This document shows, piece after piece, positions 1 through 8,488 of a stretch of 64,000 nucleotides of DNA; within the stretch, counting starts at the first letter, position 1; the number at the start of each line of letters is the position of its first letter. Origin of the DNA: Bradyrhizobium sp. CSA112 (GTDB lineage Bacteria; Pseudomonadota; Alphaproteobacteria; Rhizobiales; Xanthobacteraceae); assembly GCF_029051645.1 (NCBI RefSeq), contig NZ_JAACFS010000035.1:1-64000 (forward strand). The letters run 5' to 3'. The translations under genes and the position numbers were made by a program. The notes under the pieces are model-generated. The model saw only the letters and a list, made by a program, of their open reading frames with translations. It searched no databases and was not told the origin of the DNA.

Positions 1-1
1 T

Positions 2-118
2 CGCCTCGGCGGGTGGGACGGATACCCACGCACCAAACCGGGCCCCATCACCATGCGGCATGGCCTCCAGTACTTCTTGGGCATGGCGGCGGCGTGGGAA
101 ACCCTCAAAGATGTGTGA
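2..118 (+). CDS. C-terminal end of a probable IS4/Tn5-type transposase, cut by the window edge
   Basis: The second forward frame is open from the window start to a TGA at 116-118 and encodes about 38 residues with the pattern RLGGW-DGY, PGP, RGL and a short helical tail. This resembles the extreme C terminus of IS4-family (Tn5-like) transposases, where an (A/R)LGG(Y/W) segment precedes PPGP...RGL. The longer forward frame starting at 13 runs antisense through the SH3 gene and is a shadow. Only the tail is visible, so I cannot say whether the gene is intact. A dispersed repeat starts 10 bases downstream. Family recognition is by eye. Confidence 0.55.
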   Translation, partial: RLGGWDGYPRTKPGPITMRHGLQYFLGMAAAWETLKDV

Positions 119-127
119 ATCAGCTAG

Positions 128-238
128 TGCGAACGCAGGGACCCATAACCACAAATGCTTGTTGTTTTGGGAAGGCGTCTGCCGGCTCGCCTCTCAGAGA
201 GGCCGCTGCGTATAGGTCCCTGCGTTCGCAGGGACGAC
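128..238. repeat. Dispersed palindromic repeat, GGGACCCATAACCAC family, copy 1
   Basis: The left part reads GCGAACGCAGGGACCCATAA followed by CCACA, and the right part ends with GGTCCCTGCGTTCGCAGGGACGAC. The ends form an imperfect inverted repeat around a core of about 60 bases. Two further copies with the same GGGACCCATA module and GTCGTCCC/GGGACGAC-type ends lie at 2149-2293 and 43035-43163. It lies between the transposase tail and the stop of the SH3 gene. Confidence 0.7.
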
Positions 239-246
239 CGAAGATA

Positions 247-777
247 TCAATCCACCTTCTCGTCGGCATAGACGCCCCACAGCCTTTGCTGCTCGATCCA
301 GCCGTCAAAGCCGTTGCCAATCACTCGGCACCAGCCATTGGTGCATTTCTTGACTTGTGCGACGACGCCGGCCTGCAGGCGGGCCGCTACCGCACTGGTC
401 GGATCGGGCCGATCGTAGAGCGAGGCAAGATCGTCCTTGGTCTTCATGGTGACGACCGCGGTTCGGCGGCCGGACAGCAGGGAATGATAGACCCAGCCCT
501 CGGCGCCTTCGGAATCGCGCACGCGGCGCCAGTTCTCGAATTCGGCTGTTACTTCGACCGGCAGGCCCGAACGGGTATAGATCCAGGCGACGTCGTTGTC
601 CTTGGTCGGACCGGCCCGGACATTCACATGGTCGGATTTGAGGCTGACATATCGCGGCACCGGCAGGCCGCTCGTGGTGATGGCCGAATCCTTGGCCGAA
701 AACCCGGTGCTGACCGATGCAAGAAGCCAGCACCCCGCCAGCACCGCCACCGAACAGAAACGCCCCAACGCCATCAA
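247..777 (-). CDS. Exported protein with two SH3-like domains
   Basis: A 176-residue protein with an N-terminal signal peptide (hydrophobic run at about residues 8-25, A-rich before SAKD). Two bacterial SH3-type modules follow: residues about 45-105 (VNVRAGP, then a GWVYHSLLSG turn) and about 110-170 (SLYDRPD, then GWCRV and DGWI). Such exported SH3 proteins usually act in the periplasm and may bind peptidoglycan or protein partners; no enzyme motif is present. Two Cys in the second module (KKCTNGWC) could form a disulfide. It is transcribed away from the 2-hydroxyacid dehydrogenase gene. Confidence 0.8.
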   Translation of the reverse strand: MMALGRFCSVAVLAGCWLLASVSTGFSAKDSAITTSGLPVPRYVSLKSDHVNVRAGPTKDNDVAWIYTRSGLPVEVTAEFENWRRVRDSEGAEGWVYHSLLSGRRTAVVTMKTKDDLASLYDRPDPTSAVAARLQAGVVAQVKKCTNGWCRVIGNGFDGWIEQQRLWGVYADEKVD

Positions 778-1129
778 CTCGTCTCCTGCCGAGATACTCC
801 CAACTCAAATTCTTCAAGTTGAGACCGCCCGCTAACGCCCGAAAACCCCAAACCCCTGCTGCGTCGCACCCCGGATTGTGACTTCCGAGGGGTTCTTGTC
901 TTGGCCCGGCCTTCTGATAGAGAGGACGGAACGCCGAGAACAAGAACGCCCGGATTTTCCGCTTGCTTATCCGAGGTAAGTATTGGGAACCCAAGACCAC
1001 CAAGGAAACAGCGGGACACCGGGACCGCGCGGCGTCTGCAGTGTCGAACAACCGGGTTAATGAGGTCTGAACGGCGAAGCCTTTGACGGCCTGAAGGGTT
1101 GGCAAGCCATAGCCTCATGAGAGCAGGAC
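778..1129. other. Divergent intergenic region
   Basis: This 352-base gap separates two divergent genes and must hold both promoters. I see an 8-bp inverted repeat (GTTCTTGT at 892-899, ACAAGAAC at 940-947) and a short TTGGG-AA-CCCAA hairpin at 983-994. No convincing -35/-10 pair, small ORF or RNA gene is visible. Confidence 0.4.
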
Positions 1130-2131
1130 ATGTCGGTTAAGAAAAAACCTCTCGTCGTCGTCACCCGCAAATTGCCGGACTCGATCGAGACCCGGATGCG
1201 CGAACTTTTCGACGCGAGGCTGAACCTCGATGATGCGCCGATGACGGCGGAACAAATTGCGGATGCGGTCCGCACGGCCGACGTGCTGGTGCCGACCGTC
1301 ACCGACATGATCAGCGAAGAGATCCTCAAAGATCCCGACTGCAAGCTGCGCATGATCGCCAATTTCGGCAACGGCGTCGACAATATCGACGTCACGGCGG
1401 CGCATGCGCGCGGCATCACGGTGACCAACACGCCGAAGGTACTGACCGAAGACACCGCCGACATGACCATGGCGCTGATTCTCGCGGTGCCGCGGCGACT
1501 GATCGAGGGCGCCTCGATCCTGACCGACGGCAAGAGCTGGCCGGGCTGGTCGCCGACCTGGATGCTCGGCCATCGCATCGGCGGAAAACGCCTCGGCATC
1601 ATCGGCATGGGCCGGATCGGCCAGGCCGTGGCCCGGCGGGCGCGCGCCTTCGGCCTGCAGATCCACTATCACAACCGCCGTCCCGTGGCGCCGCGCATCG
1701 CCGAAGAACTCGGCGCGACATATTGGGAAAGCCTCGATCAGATGCTGGCGCGGATGGACATCATCTCGGTGAACTGTCCGCATACGCCGGCGACCTATCA
1801 TCTGCTGTCGGCGCGGCGGCTGAAGCTGATCCGCAAAGACGCCTATATCGTCAACACCGCGCGCGGCGGAGTGATCGACGAGGACACGCTGATCAAGTTG
1901 ATCGAAGCCGGCGACGTCGGCGGCGCCGGCCTCGACGTCTACGAGCATGAGCCCGCGATCAATCCGAAACTGGTGCGGCTGGCGAAAGCCGGCAAGGTGA
2001 CGCTGCTGCCGCATATGGGCTCGGCAACGATCGAAGGCCGCGTCGAGATGGGCGAGAAGGTCATCATCAATATCCGGACCTTCCTCGACAACCACAAGCC
2101 GCCGGACCGCGTGCTGCCCAGCATGCTGTGA
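1130..2131 (+). CDS. D-isomer 2-hydroxyacid dehydrogenase (probable glyoxylate/hydroxypyruvate reductase)
   Basis: A 333-residue NAD(P)-dependent dehydrogenase that should interconvert a 2-keto acid and its D-2-hydroxy acid in the cytoplasm. The Rossmann fingerprint GMGRIG lies at about residues 164-169. The catalytic set is present: Arg in NTARGG, Glu in DVYEHEP and His in LLPHMGSA. Length matches the D-glycerate dehydrogenase branch, but substrate cannot be fixed from sequence. Start ATG at 1130 is followed directly by a Lys-rich stretch. No cotranscribed neighbour is apparent; a repeat follows the stop. Confidence 0.88.
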   Translation: MSVKKKPLVVVTRKLPDSIETRMRELFDARLNLDDAPMTAEQIADAVRTADVLVPTVTDMISEEILKDPDCKLRMIANFGNGVDNIDVTAAHARGITVTNTPKVLTEDTADMTMALILAVPRRLIEGASILTDGKSWPGWSPTWMLGHRIGGKRLGIIGMGRIGQAVARRARAFGLQIHYHNRRPVAPRIAEELGATYWESLDQMLARMDIISVNCPHTPATYHLLSARRLKLIRKDAYIVNTARGGVIDEDTLIKLIEAGDVGGAGLDVYEHEPAINPKLVRLAKAGKVTLLPHMGSATIEGRVEMGEKVIINIRTFLDNHKPPDRVLPSML

Positions 2132-2148
2132 GCGGGATTACTCGGCGA

Positions 2149-2293
2149 GTCGTCCCCGCCTAGTGCGCAATTGCGCACGGGGCGCGGGGACCCATAACCA
2201 CCGAAGTCAATTGTAGCTAACAGCTGGAGCACAAGCTCGGCACAATCACGTCAGCCAGTGGTTATGGGTCCCGGCTCAAGGCCGGGACGACGA
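2149..2293. repeat. Dispersed palindromic repeat, GGGACCCATAACCAC family, copy 2
   Basis: It begins GTCGTCCCCGCC and ends CCGGGACGACGAC, with GGGGACCCATAACCACC inside the left arm and its complement GTGGTTATGGGTCCC in the right arm, so the whole element is a long inverted repeat. Between the outer end and the inner motif it carries a perfect 16-base palindrome at 2163-2178 (GTGCGCAATTGCGCAC), also found at 47537-47552 in a different repeat family. It fills the gap between two convergent genes. Confidence 0.8.
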
Positions 2294-2308
2294 CGAGTTC
2301 GTGGCTAA

Positions 2309-3229
2309 CTATGCTGGCTTATTCCTGCGCCGCTCGCGCTTCCGCCACTCCGCGACAAAGGCTACGAACGCGGCCAGCGCCGGCGGCGGCTGGCGGCGGC
2401 TCGGATAATACAGAAACGGTCCAGGAAACGGCGCGCACCAATCGTCGAGTACGCTGACGAGCGCACCTGATTTGATGCCGTAGCGAACGTAACCCTCGAA
2501 TGTCAGCCAGAAGCCCGTGCCATCATGGACGGCGCGTAGCGCTAGTCCCAGATGGGTCGCGATCAACTTTGCCGGCGGCGAGACCTTGACGACGCGGCCC
2601 GCCTTTTCGAATTCCCAATCCAGCATCGCGCCGCTGCCAAAGCGGGTGCGGATGCAGGCGTGATCGAGCAGCTCCTTCGGATGTTTCGGCCGGCCATGCT
2701 GCGCGACATACTCGCGCGAGGCTACCACGGCGTAGCGCTGTGGCGCCCCGAGCGAGACCGCGATCATGTCCTGCGCCAGATGCTCGCCGTAGCGCACGCC
2801 GGCATCGAAACCCTGGGCCACGATATCGACGAACGAACTCTCGCCGACGACCTCCAGATCGATCTTGGGATACGCTGCAAGAAACGGAGCGACCATCGGC
2901 GCCAGCACCAGATCGATCGCCGGCGGCGGCGCATTGATGCGCAAACGTCCTGACGGCACGGCGCGCAGGCCGCGCACCTGGTCGAGCGCCGCGCCGACAT
3001 CTGATATCGCCGGGCCGACGCGGGCCAATAACAGCTCGCCGGCTTCGGTGAGGGCGACGCTGCGCGTCGTGCGATTCATCAACCGGACGCCGAGCCGCTC
3101 CTCCATGTCGCGCAGCCGCTGGCTGAGGCTGGAGACGGAGACGCCCTGCTCGGTCGCGGCGCGGCGGAAATTCCGGGTGCGCGCCACGGCAACGAAGGCG
3201 TCGAGATCGCGGAGATCAAAATTCCTCAT
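2309..3229 (-). CDS. LysR-family transcriptional regulator
   Basis: A 306-residue LysR-type regulator. The N-terminal winged helix-turn-helix covers residues about 1-60 (DLDAFVAVARTRNFRRAA, VSSLSQRLRDMEERLGVRL, RTTRSVALTEAG). The remaining part is the periplasmic-binding-protein-like effector domain; the C terminus (residues about 295-306) is strongly basic. It is divergent from the aldo/keto reductase at 3348, the usual layout for a LysR regulator and its target, so it probably controls that gene and itself; the inducer is unknown. An inverted repeat lies directly before its start codon. Confidence 0.9.
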   Translation of the reverse strand: MRNFDLRDLDAFVAVARTRNFRRAATEQGVSVSSLSQRLRDMEERLGVRLMNRTTRSVALTEAGELLLARVGPAISDVGAALDQVRGLRAVPSGRLRINAPPPAIDLVLAPMVAPFLAAYPKIDLEVVGESSFVDIVAQGFDAGVRYGEHLAQDMIAVSLGAPQRYAVVASREYVAQHGRPKHPKELLDHACIRTRFGSGAMLDWEFEKAGRVVKVSPPAKLIATHLGLALRAVHDGTGFWLTFEGYVRYGIKSGALVSVLDDWCAPFPGPFLYYPSRRQPPPALAAFVAFVAEWRKRERRRNKPA

Positions 3230-3247
3230 TGTTCGATATAGTGAACA
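3230..3247. promoter_or_regulatory. Candidate LysR operator
   Basis: TGTTC and GAACA flank 8 bases (TGTTCGATATAGTGAACA), an inverted repeat of the TTC-N-GAA type used by LysR regulators, abutting the start codon of the LysR gene and 100 bases before the divergent reductase. A second weaker inverted repeat, AAGCT/AGCTT, follows at 3247-3270. The assignment is inferred from symmetry and position. Confidence 0.5.
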
Positions 3248-3347
3248 AGCTATTTGGAATTGTCCAGCTTATCGTCACCATTGAGAGGGTTCATATCAGC
3301 CTCGTCATCACGGCGCGTAACGCCCCACGATTTCGAGGAGAACCATC

Positions 3348-4343
3348 ATGGAAAAACGCAAACTCGGCTCCACCGGCCCCACCGTCTCAGCGATCGGCCT
3401 CGGCTGCATGGGCATGTCAGATTTTTACGGCCCCGCCGACCGCAGCGAGAGCATCGCCACGATCCATGCCGCACTCGATGCAGGAATTACGTTGCTCGAC
3501 ACCGGCGATTTCTACGGCATGGGCCACAATGAGATGCTGATCCGCGAAGCGCTCGCTGGCCGTAAACGCGATAATCTGCAGATCAGCGTGAAGTTCGGGG
3601 CGCTGCGCGATCCCAACAAGGGCTTTCTCGGCTATGACAGCCGCCCGGCCGCGATCAGGAATTTTGTCGCCTATTCGCTGCAGCGGCTCGGCGTCGACAC
3701 CATCGACATCTATCGGCCGGCGCGGCTCGATCCGGATGTGCCGATCGAAGAAACCGTCGGCGCGATGGCCGACATGGTGAAAGCCGGCTGGATCAGACAT
3801 ATCGGTCTTTCCGAAGTCGGCTCCGACACCATTCGTCGGGCGCACGCCGTGCATCCCATCGTCGACTTGCAGATCGAGTATTCGCTGCTTGCACGCGGCA
3901 TCGAGAACGACATCCTGAAGACCTGCCGCGAGCTTGGCATCGGCATCACCGCCTACGGCGTGCTGGCGCGCGGCCTGATCAGCGGTCACTGGACCAAGGA
4001 TCGGTCCGGCGCGCAGGACTTTCGCGCCATCAGCCCGCGCTTTCAGGGCAGCAATCTCGATGCCAACCTGGTGCTGGTGGACTCGTTGCGACGAATTGCC
4101 GACGATGTCGGTGCTTCGCCGGCGCAGGTCGCCATCGCCTGGGTCGCGGCGCAGGGCAACGATATCGTGCCGCTGGTCGGCGCCCGCCGTCGCGACCGTC
4201 TCGCTGAAGCGCTCGGTGCACTCGACGTGAAGCTGACGCCGGCTCATCTGGCCGCACTTGCCGATGCGTTCCCGCCGGGCGCGGCCGCGGGGGCGCGCTA
4301 TCCCGAGGCGCAGCTCGCGCATATGGACAGCGAGAAGCGGTGA
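3348..4343 (+). CDS. Aldo/keto reductase with a substituted catalytic tetrad
   Basis: A 331-residue aldo/keto reductase (TIM barrel, NADPH-dependent carbonyl reduction). The N-terminal [12 protein letters not shown] segment and DTGDFYG are typical of the YajO/AKR13-like group. Of the AKR tetrad, Asp51, Tyr56 and Lys82 are present, but the site that normally reads QHR(V)DP reads RPARLDP, so the catalytic His is Ala125. The enzyme may still be active, as the His tunes rather than carries the hydride chemistry. ATG at 3348 follows a GAGGAG ribosome site. Divergent from the LysR gene, which probably regulates it. Substrate unknown. Confidence 0.88.
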   Translation: MEKRKLGSTGPTVSAIGLGCMGMSDFYGPADRSESIATIHAALDAGITLLDTGDFYGMGHNEMLIREALAGRKRDNLQISVKFGALRDPNKGFLGYDSRPAAIRNFVAYSLQRLGVDTIDIYRPARLDPDVPIEETVGAMADMVKAGWIRHIGLSEVGSDTIRRAHAVHPIVDLQIEYSLLARGIENDILKTCRELGIGITAYGVLARGLISGHWTKDRSGAQDFRAISPRFQGSNLDANLVLVDSLRRIADDVGASPAQVAIAWVAAQGNDIVPLVGARRRDRLAEALGALDVKLTPAHLAALADAFPPGAAAGARYPEAQLAHMDSEKR

Positions 4344-4346
4344 ATA

Positions 4347-5150
4347 CTACGCCGCGTGCCCGCTTAAATCGACGATGACCGGCGTATCGCCGTTGAGCGG
4401 GTTTTGCGGATCACGCGTGTAACGCAAGGTTTCAAATCGCATCGCGCGCGCATCCACCATGACCAGCCGCCCGACCAGGCTCTCGCCGAAGCCGACGATC
4501 TCCCGGATCGCTTCCAGCGCCATCATCGAACCCAGCATGCCCGCCAGCGCGCCCATCACGCCGGCTTCGGCGCAGGCCGGCACGGTGCCCGGCGGCGGCC
4601 GCTCGGGAAACAGGCAGCGATAGGTCGGGTTGAAGTGACCATCGGCGTCCCGTTCATGTGCACGGATCGTGGTCAGCGATCCGTCGAACACCCCCAGCGC
4701 CGCCGTGATCAGCGGCTTGCCGGCGAAGAAGCAGGCATCGGAAACCAGATAGCGGGTTTCGAAATTGTCGGAGCCGTCGAGCACAAGATCGTAGTCGTCG
4801 ATCAGCGACATCACATTCCCCGCATCGAGGCGAACCGCATGCGCCTCGAAGTGAACATGGGGGTTGAGGGCATGAACCGTCTCCGCCGCGCTATCTACCT
4901 TGCGCCGTCCGATGTCCGGCGTGGTGTGGATGATCTGGCGCTGCAGGTTGGACAGCGAGACGATGTCGTCATCAACCGCGCCGAGTCTGCCGACGCCGGC
5001 CGCCGCCAGATACATCAGGACCGGCGCGCCAAGACCGCCGGCGCCGATCACCAGCACGGACGCCTCTTTCAGCGCGGCCTGCCCCGGGCCGCCGACTTCG
5101 CGCAGCACGATATGGCGGGCATAGCGTTCGAGTTCGTCAGCCGTCAGCAT
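4347..5150 (-). CDS. moeB: MoeB/ThiF-type E1-like adenylyltransferase
   Basis: A 267-residue E1-like enzyme that would adenylate the C-terminal glycine of a ubiquitin-fold sulfur carrier (MoaD or ThiS). The nucleotide site GAGGLGAP follows the LERYARHIVL start typical of MoeB. The acceptor-side motif TYRCLFPERPPPG and PACAEAGV contain the conserved Cys of the family. No rhodanese domain is fused. I chose ATG at 5150 (MLTADELER) because GGAAGGA lies upstream as ribosome site; an ATG at 5171 would add seven residues. Its stop lies 3 bases past the convergent reductase stop. No thi or moa genes adjoin, so the partner carrier is undecided. Confidence 0.8.
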   Translation of the reverse strand: MLTADELERYARHIVLREVGGPGQAALKEASVLVIGAGGLGAPVLMYLAAAGVGRLGAVDDDIVSLSNLQRQIIHTTPDIGRRKVDSAAETVHALNPHVHFEAHAVRLDAGNVMSLIDDYDLVLDGSDNFETRYLVSDACFFAGKPLITAALGVFDGSLTTIRAHERDADGHFNPTYRCLFPERPPPGTVPACAEAGVMGALAGMLGSMMALEAIREIVGFGESLVGRLVMVDARAMRFETLRYTRDPQNPLNGDTPVIVDLSGHAA

Positions 5151-5187
5151 GGTCGTTTCAGATCCTTCCACATCACGCCTATCAAAC

Positions 5188-5288
5188 CCTCATGGTGAGG
5201 AGCGCGGAACGCGCGTCTCGAACCACGAGGCCCCGATCTCGCCCGCAGCCATCCTTCGAGACGGCCGCTTCGCGGTCAGGATGAGGAC
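5188..5288. repeat. Dispersed palindromic repeat, CCTCATGGTGAGGAGCGCGG family
   Basis: CCTCATGGTGAGGAGCGCGG followed by CGTCTCGAACCACGAGG on the left is answered by CATCCTTCGAGACGG and a GGTCAGGATGAGG end on the right, giving an imperfect fold-back of about 100 bases. I recognise this as a common bradyrhizobial interspersed sequence from general familiarity. It lies between divergent genes. Only one copy is in the window. Confidence 0.6.
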
Positions 5289-5402
5289 CTCAATGAGCCT
5301 CTGAACCGGGGCGCGGTTGGTGCCGACTAAGCAGATGTGCTTAATTGGCGGGACGTCAATGAGCGCTCCCCTATTCCACTCCGGCATTCTCCTGGATTTG
5401 TC

Positions 5403-6782
5403 ATGAGATCGGTGCTTTCGGCAACATTGATGATGGCAGCCTTGGGTTTGGCGGCCTCCGGACCACCGGCGCGGGCGCAGATGACGCCGCCGTCCACCGC
5501 AGGGGCCAAGGCGAAGCCGGTGACGACGGTGCCGATCCGTCCCGCGCCGCAGAAGCCCGAGGACACGGCCAAGGCATTGGGGCAGGCCGAGCGGCTGGCG
5601 CTGCAGTCGGATCTCGCCTGGGTCGGGCAGTATAACGGCGCGATCACGGGCGACGTCAGCGAGCGCATGGTCAATGCGATCAAGGAATTCCAGAAATCCC
5701 GCGGAGCCAAGCAGACCGGTGTGCTCAATCCGCAGGAGCGCGGCGTCCTCGCCGACACCGCCAAGAAAAAACAGGAAAGCGTCGGCTGGAAGATCGTCAC
5801 CGATCCCGGCATCGGGGTGCGGCTCGGCATTCCCGGCAAACTGGTGCCGCAGCAAGCCAGCGACGCCAACGGCACCAAATGGACCTCCCCGACCGGCACG
5901 ATCCAGGTTCAACTGGCGCGGCGCAAGGAAGCCGGTCCCACCACGGCAAAGCTCGCCGAGCGCGAGAAGAAGGAGCCGGGGCGCAGCACCGACTACACCG
6001 TGGTCAAGCCTGATTTCTTCGTGCTGTCCGGCCTGCAGGGCCTGAAGAAATTCTACATGCGCGGGACGTTCAGGGGTGACGAGGTCCGCATCCTCACCAT
6101 TCTCTACGATCAGGCGACCGAGAATACCGTGGAACCGGTCGTGATCGCGATGTCGAGCGCATTCAACGCGTTCCCGGCGGCGGCGCAAATCGCGGGGCCG
6201 CCCCCGCGCAAGACCGTGGAATACGGCACAGGCGTTGTGGTCGGCGACGACGGCGCGATCATTGCCGACCGCCAGATTACCGACGGCTGCCTCACGGTCG
6301 CGATCGCGGGCTTCGGCAATGCCGATCGCGTCGCCGAGGACAAGGAGCACGATATCGCGCTGCTGCGCATCTATGGCGCGCGCGGATTGAAAGCCCTCGA
6401 TCTCGCCGACGCCGCCACGAAAACCGCGCTCGACCTCACCGGCATTGCCGATCCGCAGAACCAGGGTGGCGGCGCCGCCGTGACCAGCGTCAAGGCTTCG
6501 GTAGCCCAGCTTGGCGGCGGCAGCGATATCGCGCTGTCGCCCGCGCCGGCGCTCGGCTTTTCCGGCGCGCCCGCGCATGATGGCGACGGCAAGTTTGCCG
6601 GCATCGCGCTGTTGAAACCGGTTCAAATAGCCGGGCCGGCAAACGGTGCACCCGCGGCGCAGGCGGTGCTGGTGACCACCGACACCGTGCGCGGCTTCCT
6701 CAAGGCTAATGGCGTCGGCGCGGCCGGCGGAGCGAGCGATGCGAAGGCGTCGGTGGTCCGCGTGATCTGCGTGAGGAAGTAA
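5403..6782 (+). CDS. Exported peptidoglycan-binding / trypsin-like pseudoprotease
   Basis: A 459-residue exported protein. A signal peptide covers residues about 1-25 (PPARAQ). A peptidoglycan_binding_1-like segment lies at about 55-120 (NGAITGDVSERM, IKEFQK, GVLNPQER). The C-terminal 190 residues follow the HtrA/trypsin plan: GTGVVVGDDGAIIAD, then the catalytic Asp in EHDIALL (Asp317) and Ser in GFSGAP (Ser387). The catalytic His position, normally in NHV, is Gln291 (ADRQIT), so proteolysis is doubtful; a binding or scaffold role at the cell wall is more likely. The first ATG of the frame at 5337 precedes the signal peptide by 22 residues and is less likely. Confidence 0.75.
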   Translation: MRSVLSATLMMAALGLAASGPPARAQMTPPSTAGAKAKPVTTVPIRPAPQKPEDTAKALGQAERLALQSDLAWVGQYNGAITGDVSERMVNAIKEFQKSRGAKQTGVLNPQERGVLADTAKKKQESVGWKIVTDPGIGVRLGIPGKLVPQQASDANGTKWTSPTGTIQVQLARRKEAGPTTAKLAEREKKEPGRSTDYTVVKPDFFVLSGLQGLKKFYMRGTFRGDEVRILTILYDQATENTVEPVVIAMSSAFNAFPAAAQIAGPPPRKTVEYGTGVVVGDDGAIIADRQITDGCLTVAIAGFGNADRVAEDKEHDIALLRIYGARGLKALDLADAATKTALDLTGIADPQNQGGGAAVTSVKASVAQLGGGSDIALSPAPALGFSGAPAHDGDGKFAGIALLKPVQIAGPANGAPAAQAVLVTTDTVRGFLKANGVGAAGGASDAKASVVRVICVRK

Positions 6783-7053
6783 GCTCCCGCCAATGACCCC
6801 TTCATGCTGTTTCGTCCCGTTTCTTGTTGTGGTTTCATTGGCGGCAAAATGCGCCGCACGGCAGTATTTGCCCGGATGACCACCATTCCAGAATCGGGCA
6901 TCATTGCAAGCTGACTGATTCGGACTACCGCGATCCCCTGACCTTTGGATCGGGCTGGGCACGTCTGAGCGAGCGCGTATCTCGACGTCGCAGAATGCGG
7001 CGCGGCTCGTGTGGCGTAATCCAAATGCCTGAAAGCCATCCAGAGGATCCAGA

Positions 7054-7824
7054 ATGCAGACGATCGTATTGGCCACCCAGAAGGGCGGCTCGGGGAAAAG
7101 CACGCTCACCATCAGCCTTGCGCTTGCCGCCATCCGGGCCGGACACACCGTCCGCGTGATCGAGACGGACTCGCAAGGCACGCTTTCGAACTGGAAGCGG
7201 AGACGCCCCTATGCCGCGCCGATCGTCGAGCCGATCTATGCCGCCAGGGAGGTCGAACAACGCCTGCAATCGCTTGGCCGCGAGGGCGTGACGGTGACGA
7301 TCGTGGATACCGCCGGCGGTATCAGTGCGGCGACCAATTCAGCCATTCGTTATGCCGATTTCTGCCTGATCCCGACCCGCCCCAGCATCGCCGACATCGA
7401 GGCGACTGCCGCCACCCTCAGCGTCATCAGGGCTTGGCACAAGCCGTTCGCCTATGTCCTGAACCAGACGCCGATCCGGGGCGCGGCGCGCCTCGCCGGC
7501 GCGGAGAACGCGCTGAGTAACGAGGCCGCGCTCGACATCGACGATATCGTTGCCCGACCCATCATCATGATGCGCAACGATCACCAGGACGCGCTGAGCT
7601 CCGGCCTCGCGGTCTGCGAATACGCACCCGGCAGCAAATCCGCCGAAGAAATCCGCGATCTCTGGCGGTGGGTCGAGGCGCGGCTGGGCAATGAGGCTGC
7701 GGCTGCCGACGAACCGATCATCGAGGAAATCGTGGAAACGCCCGCGAGGCTTCCCGCCATGGCGGCTCTGCCCTCCACCCAAAACGACAGTGCCTTCTTC
7801 CTGAGAGCGCCGGCTCGAAGCTGA
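7054..7824 (+). CDS. ParA/MinD-family ATPase, orphan
   Basis: A 256-residue ParA-like P-loop ATPase. The deviant Walker A motif QKGGSGKST is at residues 9-17 and the switch II-like VDTAGG at about 86-91. Such proteins position plasmids, chromosomes or protein clusters by dynamic dimerisation on DNA. There is no ParB-like partner or parS-like array beside it, so the cargo is unknown. The last 50 residues are acidic and Pro/Ala-rich and probably disordered. The gene stands alone between the pseudoprotease gene and a repeat element. Confidence 0.85.
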   Translation: MQTIVLATQKGGSGKSTLTISLALAAIRAGHTVRVIETDSQGTLSNWKRRRPYAAPIVEPIYAAREVEQRLQSLGREGVTVTIVDTAGGISAATNSAIRYADFCLIPTRPSIADIEATAATLSVIRAWHKPFAYVLNQTPIRGAARLAGAENALSNEAALDIDDIVARPIIMMRNDHQDALSSGLAVCEYAPGSKSAEEIRDLWRWVEARLGNEAAAADEPIIEEIVETPARLPAMAALPSTQNDSAFFLRAPARS

Positions 7825-7848
7825 TCCCCTCTGCGGCGACGCCGACTT

Positions 7849-7922
7849 GTCCGCCGAAGTTTGGCGAGCGAAGGCGGAAGCAATCCAGGCCACCAGCCCC
7901 GGCTGGATTGCTTCGCTCCGCC
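7849..7922. repeat. Palindromic repeat with TCCGCC(T)TCGCTCG module
   Basis: Two fold-backs lie between convergent genes. The first has GTCCGCC at 7849-7855 against GGCGGA at 7873-7878. The second pairs GAAGCAATCCAG (7877-7888) with CTGGATTGCTTC (7903-7914) around a short loop, and may also end transcription from both sides. The first module reappears in the other orientation inside the repeat at 19322-19445, with 14 identical bases. Confidence 0.6.
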
Positions 7923-8488
7923 TACCTGTTCCGGCGCAGCCAGTTCTCCCGCGTCACGCGCCATTTTTCCGCGAGCGCCTGACCGCTGTGATGGGCAAGC
8001 TCGACGTAGCCGACAAGTTCGGCGCCGGTCTTTTGCTTGACCCGGCGTGACGCTACGTTGGTCACCGCATTGCAGGCGTAGAAGCTCTCGATCCCGAGCG
8101 TGCGGAAGGCAAAATCGTTTACCGCCGACACGGCTTCGCTCATCAGGCCCTGATTCCAATAGCGCTCCGCGAGCCAGAAGCCTCGGTTGCCCTTCGCATT
8201 GTCCGACCTCGGGCGAAAGCGAATATTCCCGATCGCCTCGCCGTCACCGCCGCGCAGCGTCAGCATCCAATTATAGATTTCCTCGCCCGCGGCCACCCTT
8301 TCCAATTCCCTCGCGATGAAGGTATTCGCGCCGTCCTCCGGATATGGCCAGGGGACAACCGACGCGAGATGCTGGATGATGTTCCAGTTGTTGAAATGAC
8401 GTTGGATCGCCGGCGCATCGGACAGCGCGAGCGGCCGCAAGATCAGTCGCGCCGTATGCAGCGTCGGCGTATGGGTTATTTCTGACAT
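7922..8488 (-). CDS. GNAT N-acetyltransferase, RimJ/RimL type
   Basis: A 188-residue acetyltransferase using acetyl-CoA. [17 protein letters not shown] opens the protein as in RimJ/RimL-type enzymes that acetylate protein N termini or small amines. Later signatures are [27 protein letters not shown] (the acetyl-CoA loop region) and [15 protein letters not shown] at 8488 lies inside the last codons of mutM, so the two are translated as an overlapping pair. A longer frame upstream is mutM sequence in another frame. Substrate cannot be told. Confidence 0.85.
   Translation of the reverse strand: MSEITHTPTLHTARLILRPLALSDAPAIQRHFNNWNIIQHLASVVPWPYPEDGANTFIARELERVAAGEEIYNWMLTLRGGDGEAIGNIRFRPRSDNAKGNRGFWLAERYWNQGLMSEAVSAVNDFAFRTLGIESFYACNAVTNVASRRVKQKTGAELVGYVELAHHSGQALAEKWRVTRENWLRRNR

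Noticed and set aside
13-822. Long forward frame from the left edge across the SH3 gene
   Set aside because: It is antisense to a well-recognised exported SH3 protein and shows no domain; the only supported forward coding in this area is the short transposase tail in another frame.
892-947. Inverted repeat GTTCTTGT/ACAAGAAC as an operator of the dehydrogenase
   Set aside because: The arms are only 8 bases with 40 bases between and no matching regulator nearby.
5190-7181. 663-codon open minus-strand frame opposite the pseudoprotease
   Set aside because: Long antisense frames are common in GC-rich DNA with G/C third positions. The translation is Arg/Gly/His-rich without motifs, while the plus strand has signal peptide and domain signatures.
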